Source: OCS116 sp051531935 (lineage in GTDB: Bacteria > Pseudomonadota > Alphaproteobacteria > Rhizobiales > OSC116). From it: a stretch of DNA of 64,000 nt. The stretch's first letter is position 1; every line of letters begins with the position of its first letter. The notes under the pieces are model-generated. The model saw nothing but the letters and a program-made list of their open reading frames with translations, was not told the origin of the DNA and searched no databases. This document shows, one piece after another, positions 33,142-42,455 of the stretch. A program made the translations under genes and the position numbers. The DNA lies in assembly GCA_051531935.1 (NCBI GenBank), contig JAOPTR010000008.1, positions 1 through 64,000 on the forward strand, written 5' to 3'.

Positions 33142-33741
33142 GTGAAAAACAATTTTTGCGCCACTCTACTAGGAATTTTATGTTTATGCCTGCCCCTATC
33201 GGCCAATGCTGCACAAAAGGAATATCTAACAGGCAAACAGCTAGAAAACATCGTGCGTGGTGACAATTTATGGTGTTATGAATTTTATAAAAATGAATGC
33301 CTTTGGATTGAGGATATCAATATTACCAAAAGCAAAATCACTCAATGGTATAAAGAGTGGGATTCGGGCAATAAAATTATGGTGAAATTTGCCCCTAGCC
33401 GACTTGTTGGTAATAATTTATGTGATGAGACACCTGCGGCAACATCTGATTTTTCGGCTTTATTTTATCTAAATGATACCCACCACTGGCAGGCAGTCGA
33501 TAAAATTGAGCATGCTTTTGACTATGGTGCAAAAAACACTCAAATATTGTTAGAAGACTATCGCAAGCATATTAATTGCTACCAATATATTGATGATGGT
33601 TTCACCGATAATGGCTATCGCAAGCTCCAACAAGTTACCTTTATTGGCGGAGACATTAATGATGTGGCCGCTGATCGCTCTCGCATTGCGATCATTCCGA
33701 AATTGCAAATGTATGGCGTTAAGCTTGAAGCGCGCCCCTAA
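33142..33741 (+). CDS. Small exported protein of unknown function
   Basis: A GTG start is preceded by AGGAGGTG, the best ribosome site in this region, inside the end of the kinase gene. The 199-residue product has a signal peptide (cleavage near ANAAQK, residue 24). The mature part contains several cysteines (LWCYEF, NECLWIED, NLCDET, INCYQY) that could form two disulfides, and many aromatic residues. I do not recognise a family. It ends the lipoprotein/Slam/kinase cluster, before a terminator. Confidence 0.65.
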   Translation: MKNNFCATLLGILCLCLPLSANAAQKEYLTGKQLENIVRGDNLWCYEFYKNECLWIEDINITKSKITQWYKEWDSGNKIMVKFAPSRLVGNNLCDETPAATSDFSALFYLNDTHHWQAVDKIEHAFDYGAKNTQILLEDYRKHINCYQYIDDGFTDNGYRKLQQVTFIGGDINDVAADRSRIAIIPKLQMYGVKLEARP

Positions 33742-33767
33742 AACTCCAAGCGCATTCTACCAATAAA

Positions 33768-33793
33768 AAAGCCCCACCAAAGGTGAGGCTTTA
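33768..33793. terminator. Bidirectional intrinsic terminator
   Basis: AAAGCC-C-CACC pairs with GGTG-A-GGCTTT around AAA. On the minus strand it is followed by TTTTTT and ends lpdA; on the plus strand it follows the small exported protein. Confidence 0.85.
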
Positions 33794-33814
33794 AAATGTC
33801 TTATCAACCGTAGA

Positions 33815-35218
33815 TTATGCGTGAATTTGACGTTTGTCTACTGCCATAGCCGCTTCTTTAACCGCTTCTGACATGGTTGGATGTGCATGGCATGAGCGCG
33901 CAAGATCTTCCGAGCTGCCACCAAATTCCATAAGCAATACAACTTCGTGAATCATTTCGCCTGCACTGGCACCAACAATGTGGCAACCCAATACTTTGTC
34001 TGTGGCTTTATCGGCAATAAATTTAACAAAGCCTTCGGATTTTAACATCGCTTTGGCACGGCCATTGGCTGAGAATGGGAATTTACCAACATTATAGGCA
34101 ACGCCTTCGGCTTTCAACTGCTCTTCAGTTTTACCAACTGTTGCAATTTCGGGCATTGTGTAAACCACACCTGGAATGATGTCATAATTTACATGACCAG
34201 CTTGTCCGACCAAAATTTCGGCCAGAGCAACGCCTTCTTCTTCGGCTTTATGAGCAAGCATAGGGCCAACAACCACGTCGCCAATGGCATAAATACCTTC
34301 AACATTGGTTTTAAAATGCCCATCAATTGCCACACGGCCGCGTTCATCTAATTGTACACCAGCTTCTTCTAAGCCAAGACCTTGAGTGTAAGGACGACGG
34401 CCAATAGCCACCAATACGATATCGGCTTCTAGAATTTCGGCCTCGCCACCTTTTGCAGGTTCAACTGCCACTCTAACGCCAGTTGCGCTGGTTTCTGTTG
34501 CCACAACTTTAGTGCCTAGTTTAAACTTAAAGCCTTGTTTTTTAAGCATACGGGTGAAGTTTTTAACCACTTCGCCATCCATACCCGGCAAAATATTATC
34601 TAAAAATTCAACCACAGTCACGTCTGCGCCCAAACGGCTCCACACAGAACCAAGTTCTAGGCCAATCACGCCACCACCAACAACAATCATTTTATTGGGA
34701 ACTTCTTTAAGCTCTAAACCACCAGTAGAGGATACGATGCGATCTTCATCAATATTCACGCCTGGCAAAGGCATCACTTCAGAGCCTGTGGCAATGATGA
34801 TATTTTTAGTGCTAATTTCGGTTGTCGCGCCATCATCAGCTGTTACCGACACCAAACCAGCTTTTACAATTTTACCCAAACCGTTAAAGCTTGTGATTTT
34901 GTTTTTCTTAAACAGATAGTCGATGCCACCAGTATTGCCATCAATAACTGATTGTTTATGCGCCATCATATTTGCAAGGTTAAGCTGAGGCTTGCTTACG
35001 TCAATGCCCAAAGCCGCAAAATTATGCTCAGCTTCTTCGAACATTTCGGAGGCGTGCAACATCGCTTTAGAAGGAATACAACCGACATTAAGACAAGTGC
35101 CGCCATGGGTTTTGCGTTTTTCAACCACGGCAACTTTTAAACCAAGTTGAGCTGCGCGGATTGCGCCTACATAACCACCAGGGCCTGTGCCAATTACCAC
35201 TACGTCAAAATCTGCCAT
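33815..35218 (-). CDS. lpdA: Dihydrolipoyl dehydrogenase (E3)
   Basis: E3 reoxidises dihydrolipoamide for 2-oxoacid dehydrogenase complexes. FAD site GTGPGGYVGAIRAAQLG near residue 9, redox pair GGTCLNVGCIPSK near 40 and NAD site VGGGVIGLELGSVW near 180 are present, with the C-terminal active-site HAHPT motif near 447. The ATG at 35218 with GGATGG upstream gives the normal 467-residue protein; nine extra codons upstream are unlikely. It is the last gene of the suc cluster and probably serves 2-oxoglutarate dehydrogenase. Confidence 0.97.
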   Translation of the reverse strand: MADFDVVVIGTGPGGYVGAIRAAQLGLKVAVVEKRKTHGGTCLNVGCIPSKAMLHASEMFEEAEHNFAALGIDVSKPQLNLANMMAHKQSVIDGNTGGIDYLFKKNKITSFNGLGKIVKAGLVSVTADDGATTEISTKNIIIATGSEVMPLPGVNIDEDRIVSSTGGLELKEVPNKMIVVGGGVIGLELGSVWSRLGADVTVVEFLDNILPGMDGEVVKNFTRMLKKQGFKFKLGTKVVATETSATGVRVAVEPAKGGEAEILEADIVLVAIGRRPYTQGLGLEEAGVQLDERGRVAIDGHFKTNVEGIYAIGDVVVGPMLAHKAEEEGVALAEILVGQAGHVNYDIIPGVVYTMPEIATVGKTEEQLKAEGVAYNVGKFPFSANGRAKAMLKSEGFVKFIADKATDKVLGCHIVGASAGEMIHEVVLLMEFGGSSEDLARSCHAHPTMSEAVKEAAMAVDKRQIHA

Positions 35219-35257
35219 TTTCCATCCTTCAATCTTAAATTTCAATGCCCAAAAGCA

Positions 35258-35701
35258 TTAGTATAATATAGTTTGTTCGCTGCCTTTTGGCGGCGAGCCT
35301 AACGACCAATTATGCCCAAACGGATCTTTAATCTCGCCATAATATTGCCCCCAAAACATATCGCAGAATGGAAAAATAATTTCGCACCCTGCTTCTAAGG
35401 CATTTTCCAAAAATCCATCGACGTCTATATAACTATCAAACGCCCAATGCATAACAATGGATTGGCTTCTATTCCGATCGGGAACATCTCTGTCTTGTTC
35501 TATTTCTTTAATATAGTCGGAGACCATAAATTCGATAGCACCCACTTTAAAATGTGCATGCATAACGCGGTTAGCATCCTCGGCAATATGGTGAGTCACC
35601 AACCGAGCGCCAAACGCTTTTTGATAAAAGGAAAGTGCTTCTGAGGCATTGTCTACTATTAAATACGGTATTAAAGCCTTAGGCTTCATAGGTCTTGCCA
35701 T
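35258..35701 (-). CDS. VOC-family (glyoxalase/PhnB-like) protein
   Basis: The 147-residue protein has the two-repeat vicinal-oxygen-chelate fold: PKALIPYLIVDNASEALSFY at the start, HAHFKVGAIEFMVSD near 49, VDGFLENALEAGCEIIFPF near 95 and a C-terminal YGEIKDPFGHNWSL. The PhnB-like subgroup is often annotated as glyoxalase or bleomycin-resistance protein, but the substrate is unknown. It is placed between sucB and lpdA on the same strand, an unusual passenger in this operon. Confidence 0.8.
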   Translation of the reverse strand: MARPMKPKALIPYLIVDNASEALSFYQKAFGARLVTHHIAEDANRVMHAHFKVGAIEFMVSDYIKEIEQDRDVPDRNRSQSIVMHWAFDSYIDVDGFLENALEAGCEIIFPFCDMFWGQYYGEIKDPFGHNWSLGSPPKGSEQTILY

Positions 35702-35725
35702 CACACTTTCCTCTCAAATCTATTT

Positions 35726-36937
35726 TTAAAGATCAAGCACCAACCTTTGAGGGTCTTCCAATGCTTCTTTCACACGCACAAGGAAAGTAACAGCTTCTTT
35801 GCCGTCAACAATTCTATGATCATAGGAAAGTGCCAGATACATCATCGGGCGAATTTCGATCTTACCATCAACAACCATTGCGCGCTGCTGAATTGAGTGC
35901 ATACCTAATATGCCAGATTGTGGGGCGTTAAGAATAGGCGTACTCATAAGTGAGCCGTAAACACCACCATTAGTGATGGTAAATGTGCCACCTTGCATAT
36001 CGTCCATACCTAATTTACCAGCACGAGCTTTCACTGCATAATCGACAATCGCGCCTTCAACACCAGCAAATGACAATTGATCACAATCGCGCAATACAGG
36101 TACAAATAAGCCTTTGTCGGTGCCAATAGCCACTGCAACATTATAGTAATTTTTATAAATAATATCGCCGCCATCAATTTCGGCGTTCACGGCAGGAATG
36201 TCTTGCAACGCAGCCACAACAGCTTTTACGAAAAAGCTCATAAAGCCAAGTTTTGTGCCATGCTTTTTAAAGAATAAGTCTTTATATTGGTTACGCATTT
36301 CCATAACCGCAGTCATATCAACTTCGTTAAAAGTTGTGAGCATAGCGGCTGTGTTTTGCACGTCTTTCAAACGCGTTGCAATGGTTTTGCGCAAGCGAGT
36401 CATTTTAACGCGTTCTTCACGAGCGCCTTGTTCAACCGCAGCAGGGGCAGCAGCAGCTACTGCAGCAGGAGCTGGGTTGGCAATTGCATTTTGCATATCG
36501 GCTTTGGTTACATTGCCTTTAGGGCCAGTGGCCACAACAGATGCAGCCGCAACGCCAGATTCGGCAGCTAATTTTGCCACAGCAGGGCTTGCAGTTGTTG
36601 CCGCAGGGCTAACCGCTGCAGGGGCAGCAGCCACTACAGGCGCCACAGGCGCTGCAACAGGTGCCGCTTGGGCAGCCGCAGGAGCAGGTGCAGCAGCTGC
36701 GCCTTCTTCCATTTTTGCCAATATAGCATCGGGGCCAACAACATCACCATCGGCGGCTAAAATTTCTGTCAACACGCCATCGGTAGGGGCTAATACTTCT
36801 AGAGTTACTTTGTCAGTTTCTAGCTCCACCAAAACTTCTTCGGCTTTAACAGCATCACCAACTTGTTTATTCCATGTTGCCACTTCGGCTTCTGAAACAG
36901 ACTCGCCCATTGCAGGCACTTTAATTTCGATTGTCAT
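35726..36937 (-). CDS. sucB: Dihydrolipoyllysine succinyltransferase (E2 of 2-oxoglutarate dehydrogenase)
   Basis: Domains in order: a lipoyl domain with the modified lysine in ELETDKVTLEV near residue 43, an Ala/Pro-rich linker, an E3-binding domain (SPAVAKLAAESGVAAASV, GPKGNVTKADM) near 115-150, and the catalytic domain from about 190 ending SYDHRIVDGKEAVTFL with active-site His and Asp. The ATG at 36937 gives MTIEIKVPAMGES; an upstream frame to 36973 is unlikely. Together with sucA and lpdA it forms the complex. Confidence 0.97.
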   Translation of the reverse strand: MTIEIKVPAMGESVSEAEVATWNKQVGDAVKAEEVLVELETDKVTLEVLAPTDGVLTEILAADGDVVGPDAILAKMEEGAAAAPAPAAAQAAPVAAPVAPVVAAAPAAVSPAATTASPAVAKLAAESGVAAASVVATGPKGNVTKADMQNAIANPAPAAVAAAAPAAVEQGAREERVKMTRLRKTIATRLKDVQNTAAMLTTFNEVDMTAVMEMRNQYKDLFFKKHGTKLGFMSFFVKAVVAALQDIPAVNAEIDGGDIIYKNYYNVAVAIGTDKGLFVPVLRDCDQLSFAGVEGAIVDYAVKARAGKLGMDDMQGGTFTITNGGVYGSLMSTPILNAPQSGILGMHSIQQRAMVVDGKIEIRPMMYLALSYDHRIVDGKEAVTFLVRVKEALEDPQRLVLDL

Positions 36938-36980
36938 ATTTTTTTCTTTCACATATGAAGCCTTGCGGCTCATTCAATAT

Positions 36981-39900
36981 CTATTCAAAAGCAGCATTTA
37001 AGAATGCAGCTAACTCGGCTTTATGTTTAGCACCATTACCTGTAGCAGGTGATGCAGCGGCTTTACGCCCTACATATTTAGCACGTGAATTCGCGGTGCC
37101 CGCTTTGATCAAAGCTTCTTCCAACGGCTCATTTACAAATGTCCAATAACCCATATTTTTTGGCTCTTCTTGACACCAGATAAATTCGGCATTTTTAAAG
37201 CGCGAACATTCGGCTGCCAAAGCAGATTTAGGGAACGGATATAGTTGCTCAACACGTAGTAAATACACATCATCAATGCCGCGCGCGATACGCTCTTCAT
37301 ATAGATCGTAATAAACTTTACCGCTGCATAAAACCACTTTGCGGATTTTATCATCGGCTTGTAGTTTAACTTCACTATCGGCCAAATATTGCGCATCATC
37401 CCACAACACTCTATGGAAACCGCTATCGGGGCCAATTTCTTCGATGGTCGAAACACAACGTTTATGACGCAACAAGCTTTTTGGTGTCATCACAATAAGT
37501 GGTTTACGATAATCGCGTTTCAACTGACGGCGCAAAACATGAAAATAGTTTGCAGGCGTTGTGATATTGGCGACAATCATATTATCTTCGGCACAAAGTT
37601 GCAAGAAACGCTCTGGTCGTGCGCTAGAATGCTCAGGCCCTTGGCCTTCATAACCATGTGGAAGTAAGCATACAAGGCCAGACATACGTAGCCATTTTTG
37701 CTCACCAGATGAGATAAATTGATCGAACAACACTTGGGCACCATTGGCGAAATCGCCAAATTGTGCTTCCCAAATTGTTAAGCAATCTGGTTCGGTAAGT
37801 GAGTAGCCATATTCGAAACCAAGCACAGCTTCTTCTGAAAGCATCGAGTTAATAACCTCGTAACGGCCTTGGCCTTCGGCCAAATGGTTAAGTGGTTTAT
37901 AAGTGCTTTCGTTTACCTGATCGTTAAGCACAGAGTGACGATGCACAAATGTACCACGTTCACAATCTTGCCCAGACAAACGCACTGGGAAACCTTCTTC
38001 GAGCAATGTAGCAAAAGCCAAAGCTTCGCCTGTACCCCAATCAATACCCACACCGTTAGAAATGCTTTCTCCACGGCGTTTATAAATACGCTTAAGTGTT
38101 TTATGTACATTAAAACCATCAGGCAAATGCACCAAACGCTCGCCTAGTGTTTTAATTTTTTCGATGTCGTAACCAGTAACACCACGGCGTGCCTCGCCAG
38201 CATCTTTTGTGGCGTTTTTGTCAGACCAATGTCCGTCTAACCAATCGGCTTTGTCGGGTGTGAAGTTATTTGACTCTTCAAATTCAATATCCAAGAATTT
38301 GCGGAAATTCTCTTTTGTGTCCACAACGTCTTCGGCACTTAGCAAGCCCTCAGCAACCAATTGCTCTGAATATAGATCGAGCGTGGTTTTGTGAGTTTTA
38401 ATGGTTTTGTACATGATCGGTTGCGTCATGCTTGGATCGTCGCCCTCATTATGGCCAAAACGGCGATAACAGAACATATCAATAACCACTGGTTTGCCAA
38501 ATTTTTGGCGGTATTCTGTTGCAATACGCGCAACATATACCACGCTTTCAGGGTCATCACCGTTCACATGGAAAATAGGCGCTTCAATCATTTTTGCTAC
38601 ATCTGATGGATATGGTGATGAGCGAGAATAATGCGGTGCGGTTGTAAAACCAATTTGGTTATTGACGATAAAATGAATACTACCGCCTGTTCTATGGCCT
38701 TTAAGCCCAGACAAACCAAAACATTCGGCCACAACGCCCTGCCCTGCAAAAGCGGCATCACCATGCAATAGCAATGGAATAACTTGTTGGCGGTTGACCT
38801 CGGTCGTATGTTTAGGGAAATTGCTGTGCTGATCTTGTTTAGCGCGCACTTTACCTAAAACAACTGGGTTAACAATTTCTAGATGTGAAGGGTTAGCAGT
38901 GAGTGACAAATGCACTTTATTGCCATTAAAATCACGATCAGAAGATGCACCTAAATGATATTTTACATCGCCAGAGCCGTCAATTTCTTCGGGTGTTGAG
39001 GCGCCGCCTCTAAACTCGTGAAACAAAGCACGGTATGGTTTGCCCATAACAGCAGTCAATACATTAAGGCGGCCACGATGCGGCATGCCAAGCACAATAT
39101 CTTTAACGCCCATTTGACCGCCAACTTTGATAATTTGCTCTAGCGCAGGGATAAGTGCTTCACCACCATCTAGCCCAAAACGTTTTGTGCCTGTGTATTT
39201 TTTGTCGATGAAGTTTTCAAGACCTTGAGTTTCGACCAATTTATTGAGGATGGCATTTTTGCCATTGGCAGTGAACTCAATCTCTTTGTCTTTACCTTCG
39301 ATACGTTGTTGCAACCATGCTTTTTGTTCAGCATCGGTAATGTGCATAAATTCTATGCCAATTTTTGAGCAATATGTACGCTTAAGAATTTCGAGAATTT
39401 CAGTTAAATTTGCATATTCGAGACCCAACACATTATCAATAAAGATAGGGCGGTTGTAATCGGCAGCAGAAAAACCAAATGCCTCGGCAGTGAGCATTTT
39501 TTCACGGCCTTGGCTTTCCATTTTAAGCGGATCAAGATCGGCAGCTAAATGCCCAATGGCACGAAACGCTCTGATCATCATAATCGCGCGAATAGAATCA
39601 AGCGTTGCAGCTTTAATTTCGTCGGCAGAGGCAGCAGCTACGGGGGCAGCGCTTGTTGCAGCAGCAGGTGCTGCGGCTTTTACGCCTGTTGAGGCTTCTA
39701 ATTTTTTGGCAGCAACTTTGGCATTAGCAGCGATCTTGCCAGCTATATTCGCTTCAAACGCGCTCCAGTCGCCACTTAGGGCAGCTGTATCTTCAGCTAT
39801 ATCGGCAGGTGGCCAATTGGGTCTGTCCCATGATGCACCCATCGCATTGCTAGCGACATCTTGCTCATTATCACCAAGCTCGGCAAAAAAGCCTTGCCAA

Positions 39901-40022
39901 CCGGCATCTACTGAATTTGGATTTTGCTTATATTTAGCATAAAGATCTTCGATGAAACTAGCGTTACCACCGTAAAGAAACGACGTGCGTTCGAACGCCT
40001 CGTTCTGTTCCTGCTTTGCCAT
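36981..40022 (-). CDS. sucA: 2-oxoglutarate dehydrogenase E1 component
   Basis: SucA is the thiamine-diphosphate-dependent decarboxylase of the TCA cycle. The 1013-residue protein begins with FLYGGNASFIEDLYAKYKQN, used for E2 docking; an Ala-rich linker follows. MPHRGRLNVL near 315 and GDAAFAGQGVVAE near 420 belong to the cofactor-binding domain, as do the FGHNEGDDPSMTQP region near 520 and the later RPERFLQLC. It starts a sucA-sucB-(VOC)-lpdA unit and is separated from sucCD by a terminator and a 300-base gap. Confidence 0.98.
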   Translation of the reverse strand: MAKQEQNEAFERTSFLYGGNASFIEDLYAKYKQNPNSVDAGWQGFFAELGDNEQDVASNAMGASWDRPNWPPADIAEDTAALSGDWSAFEANIAGKIAANAKVAAKKLEASTGVKAAAPAAATSAAPVAAASADEIKAATLDSIRAIMMIRAFRAIGHLAADLDPLKMESQGREKMLTAEAFGFSAADYNRPIFIDNVLGLEYANLTEILEILKRTYCSKIGIEFMHITDAEQKAWLQQRIEGKDKEIEFTANGKNAILNKLVETQGLENFIDKKYTGTKRFGLDGGEALIPALEQIIKVGGQMGVKDIVLGMPHRGRLNVLTAVMGKPYRALFHEFRGGASTPEEIDGSGDVKYHLGASSDRDFNGNKVHLSLTANPSHLEIVNPVVLGKVRAKQDQHSNFPKHTTEVNRQQVIPLLLHGDAAFAGQGVVAECFGLSGLKGHRTGGSIHFIVNNQIGFTTAPHYSRSSPYPSDVAKMIEAPIFHVNGDDPESVVYVARIATEYRQKFGKPVVIDMFCYRRFGHNEGDDPSMTQPIMYKTIKTHKTTLDLYSEQLVAEGLLSAEDVVDTKENFRKFLDIEFEESNNFTPDKADWLDGHWSDKNATKDAGEARRGVTGYDIEKIKTLGERLVHLPDGFNVHKTLKRIYKRRGESISNGVGIDWGTGEALAFATLLEEGFPVRLSGQDCERGTFVHRHSVLNDQVNESTYKPLNHLAEGQGRYEVINSMLSEEAVLGFEYGYSLTEPDCLTIWEAQFGDFANGAQVLFDQFISSGEQKWLRMSGLVCLLPHGYEGQGPEHSSARPERFLQLCAEDNMIVANITTPANYFHVLRRQLKRDYRKPLIVMTPKSLLRHKRCVSTIEEIGPDSGFHRVLWDDAQYLADSEVKLQADDKIRKVVLCSGKVYYDLYEERIARGIDDVYLLRVEQLYPFPKSALAAECSRFKNAEFIWCQEEPKNMGYWTFVNEPLEEALIKAGTANSRAKYVGRKAAASPATGNGAKHKAELAAFLNAAFE

Positions 40023-40335
40023 ATTTCTCGACCAAGCCTTGTGGGCTTAATCCCTTGAGTTTAGCGCTCAATAAAACTCTATAGAAAAACTCTATTAGAG
40101 CTTTCTTGATCGTTTAATTTCGTCCCAACAATAGGCGAATATTCACCCATCATCCCTTGTCTCAAATGTTAATCTACCGTTACATCTGTATCGGACAAAC
40201 TAACCTTTTTATAGTTAACGGCTTCTTAATAAAAAAATCAATCAAATAATTATTCAAGTAAAAACCGTTACTCATATTTATCTAGACTTAAAAAAAGCCG
40301 ATCATCTAGATCGGCTCTTTAAATTATATGTTGGT
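40023..40335 (-). other. Intergenic region between sucD and sucA, with sucD terminator and sucA leader
   Basis: AGCCGATC/GATCGGCT at 40297-40316 forms an eight-pair stem and on the minus strand is followed by TTTTTT, ending mdh-sucC-sucD transcription. The remaining roughly 270 bases are AT-rich and must hold the sucA promoter. I could not choose one convincing -35/-10 pair. No ORF or known RNA is seen. Confidence 0.7.
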
Positions 40336-41211
40336 TTAGCCTTTAAGCAGCTCAACCAATGTTTTACCAAGCATTGCAGGGCTTGGAGAAACGCGAATGC
40401 CCGCTTCTTCCATGGCTGCAATTTTATCCTCAGCGCCACCTTTACCACCAGAAATAATGGCACCAGCATGGCCCATTGTACGGCCTGGAGGCGCTGTACG
40501 ACCAGCAATAAAGCCAACAACAGGTTTTTTGATTTTATGTTGCATCAAAAATTCTGCAGCTTCTTCTTCAGCAGATCCGCCAATTTCACCGATCATTACG
40601 ATAGATTGTGTGGCTTCATCATGTAAGAATAGATCGAGGCAATCAATAAAGTTTGTGCCGTTTACAGGGTCACCACCAATACCGATACATGTTGTTTGAC
40701 CAAGGCCTTCGGCAGTGGTTTGAGCAACAGCTTCATAAGTAAGCGTACCAGAACGTGAAACAATGCCCACGCTACCAGGTTGATGAATGTGACCAGGCAT
40801 AATACCGATTTTGCAAGAACCAGGAGTGATAACGCCTGGGCAGTTAGGGCCAACTAAACGTGTTTTCGAACCTGTTAGGGCGCGTTTCACTTTAATCATA
40901 TCCGAAACTGGAATGCCTTCTGTGATACAGATTGCAAGTTCAACTTCGGCATCAATGGCTTCTAAAATAGCATCAGCAGCAAATGGTGGCGGCACATAAA
41001 TAACCGTTGCATTGGCATCTGTTTTTTTCTTAGCGTCTAAAACGCTGTCAAATACGGGCAGGTCTAAATGCTTTTGACCACCTTTACCAGGTGTCACGCC
41101 ACCAACCATATTTGTACCATATGCAATGGCTTGTTCACTATGGAATGTACCTTGGCTACCAGTGAAGCCTTGGCAAATTAATCTTGTATCTTTTCCAACT
41201 AAAACACTCAT
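40336..41211 (-). CDS. sucD: Succinyl-CoA synthetase alpha subunit
   Basis: SucD carries the phosphohistidine of succinyl-CoA synthetase. The CoA-binding TRLICQGFTGSQGTFH at residue 8, GPNCPGVITPG near 123 and the active-site histidine in GRTMGHAGAIISGG near 246 are present. 291 residues is standard. Its ATG overlaps the sucC stop by one base (TAATG), indicating coupled translation. Confidence 0.98.
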   Translation of the reverse strand: MSVLVGKDTRLICQGFTGSQGTFHSEQAIAYGTNMVGGVTPGKGGQKHLDLPVFDSVLDAKKKTDANATVIYVPPPFAADAILEAIDAEVELAICITEGIPVSDMIKVKRALTGSKTRLVGPNCPGVITPGSCKIGIMPGHIHQPGSVGIVSRSGTLTYEAVAQTTAEGLGQTTCIGIGGDPVNGTNFIDCLDLFLHDEATQSIVMIGEIGGSAEEEAAEFLMQHKIKKPVVGFIAGRTAPPGRTMGHAGAIISGGKGGAEDKIAAMEEAGIRVSPSPAMLGKTLVELLKG

Positions 41212-42410
41212 TATTTTGCCTCCTTAACAGCGGCTACAATTTTTTGTGCAGCATCGTCTAAATTATCGGCAGAGATAATTGCCATGCCAGATTGTGCCAA
41301 AATTTCTTTACCTTTTTCAACATTTGTACCTTCGAGGCGAACCACCAATGGCACTGTTAAATCAAGTTCTTTTGCAGCAGCAATCACGCCTTCAGCAATA
41401 ATATCGCAGCGCATAATACCACCAAAGATATTTACCAAAATGCCTTTTACATTATCATCAGATGTAATAATTTTAAAAGCTTCTGTTACTTTTTCACGCG
41501 TCGCGCCACCACCAACATCGAGGAAGTTAGCAGGTGAAGAACCGTAAAGGTTAATGATGTCCATAGTTGCCATCGCAAGGCCAGCGCCGTTTACCATGCA
41601 ACCAATTTCGCCATCAAGCGCAATATAGTTTAGGTCATATTCAGCAGCTTTAACTTCTTTATCATCTTCTTCAGTTAGATCGCGAAGTTCTAGAATGTCT
41701 TTATGACGGTATAGAGCGTTGCCATCAAAACTCACTTTGGCATCAAGGCAAACCAAATCGCCTTTATCTGTCACTACAAGTGGGTTAATTTCCAGCATTG
41801 CCATGTCTTTTTCGACAAAAGCTTTGTAAAGCTTAGCAGCCAAAGCGCCAGCTTGTTTTGCAGTTGCACCTTTAAGACCAAGAGCAGCAGCCAAACGGCG
41901 GCCATGCAAACCAGAAATACCTGTTGCAGGATCTACTGTGAATGAAATGATTTTTTCAGGTGTTTCTTCGGCAACAGTTTCAATGTCCATGCCACCTTCA
42001 GTTGAAGCTACAAATGAAACACGGCTTGTTGCGCGGTCTACCAATAGTGAAAGGTAAAGCTCATCAGCAATGGCGCAACCACCTTCAATATAAAGACGGT
42101 TAACTTGTTTGCCAACAGGGCCAGTTTGGTGAGTAACCAAAGTATTGCCAAGCATTTCTTTAGCAAATTGTGCCACTTCAGCTTCTGATTTAGCCAGACG
42201 TACACCGCCTAGTTCACCAGCAGCAGCTTCTTTAAACTTACCTTTACCACGACCACCTGCATGGATTTGCGATTTAACAACCCAGATAGGGCCGCCCAAT
42301 TTGCTTGCCGCTTCGATTGCATCTTCAACATTGAAAGCCGGGAAGCCCTCACCTGTTACGATGCCAAATTCGCGCAAAACAGCTTTGGCTTGATATTCAT
42401 GAATATTCAT
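41211..42410 (-). CDS. sucC: Succinyl-CoA synthetase beta subunit
   Basis: SucC supplies the ATP-grasp domain and nucleotide specificity. It opens MNIHEYQAKAVLREFGI; KSQIHAGGRGKGKFK near 46, LEINPLVV near 201, NGAGLAMATMDIINLYGG-like NGAGLAMATMDI near 262 and NIFGGIMRCDIIAEG near 320 are diagnostic. 399 residues. AAGGA precedes the ATG. It follows mdh by 45 bases and is coupled to sucD. Confidence 0.98.
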   Translation of the reverse strand: MNIHEYQAKAVLREFGIVTGEGFPAFNVEDAIEAASKLGGPIWVVKSQIHAGGRGKGKFKEAAAGELGGVRLAKSEAEVAQFAKEMLGNTLVTHQTGPVGKQVNRLYIEGGCAIADELYLSLLVDRATSRVSFVASTEGGMDIETVAEETPEKIISFTVDPATGISGLHGRRLAAALGLKGATAKQAGALAAKLYKAFVEKDMAMLEINPLVVTDKGDLVCLDAKVSFDGNALYRHKDILELRDLTEEDDKEVKAAEYDLNYIALDGEIGCMVNGAGLAMATMDIINLYGSSPANFLDVGGGATREKVTEAFKIITSDDNVKGILVNIFGGIMRCDIIAEGVIAAAKELDLTVPLVVRLEGTNVEKGKEILAQSGMAIISADNLDDAAQKIVAAVKEAK

Positions 42411-42455
42411 TTTTATTCCTTTTTATGGAGGGAATTAATTCTAACATCACTGATG

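Noticed and set aside
36198..37001. Long antisense frame across sucB and sucA ends
   Set aside because: It is an antisense shadow of the Ala-rich linker of sucB; repetitive Ala/Thr composition and no translation signals.
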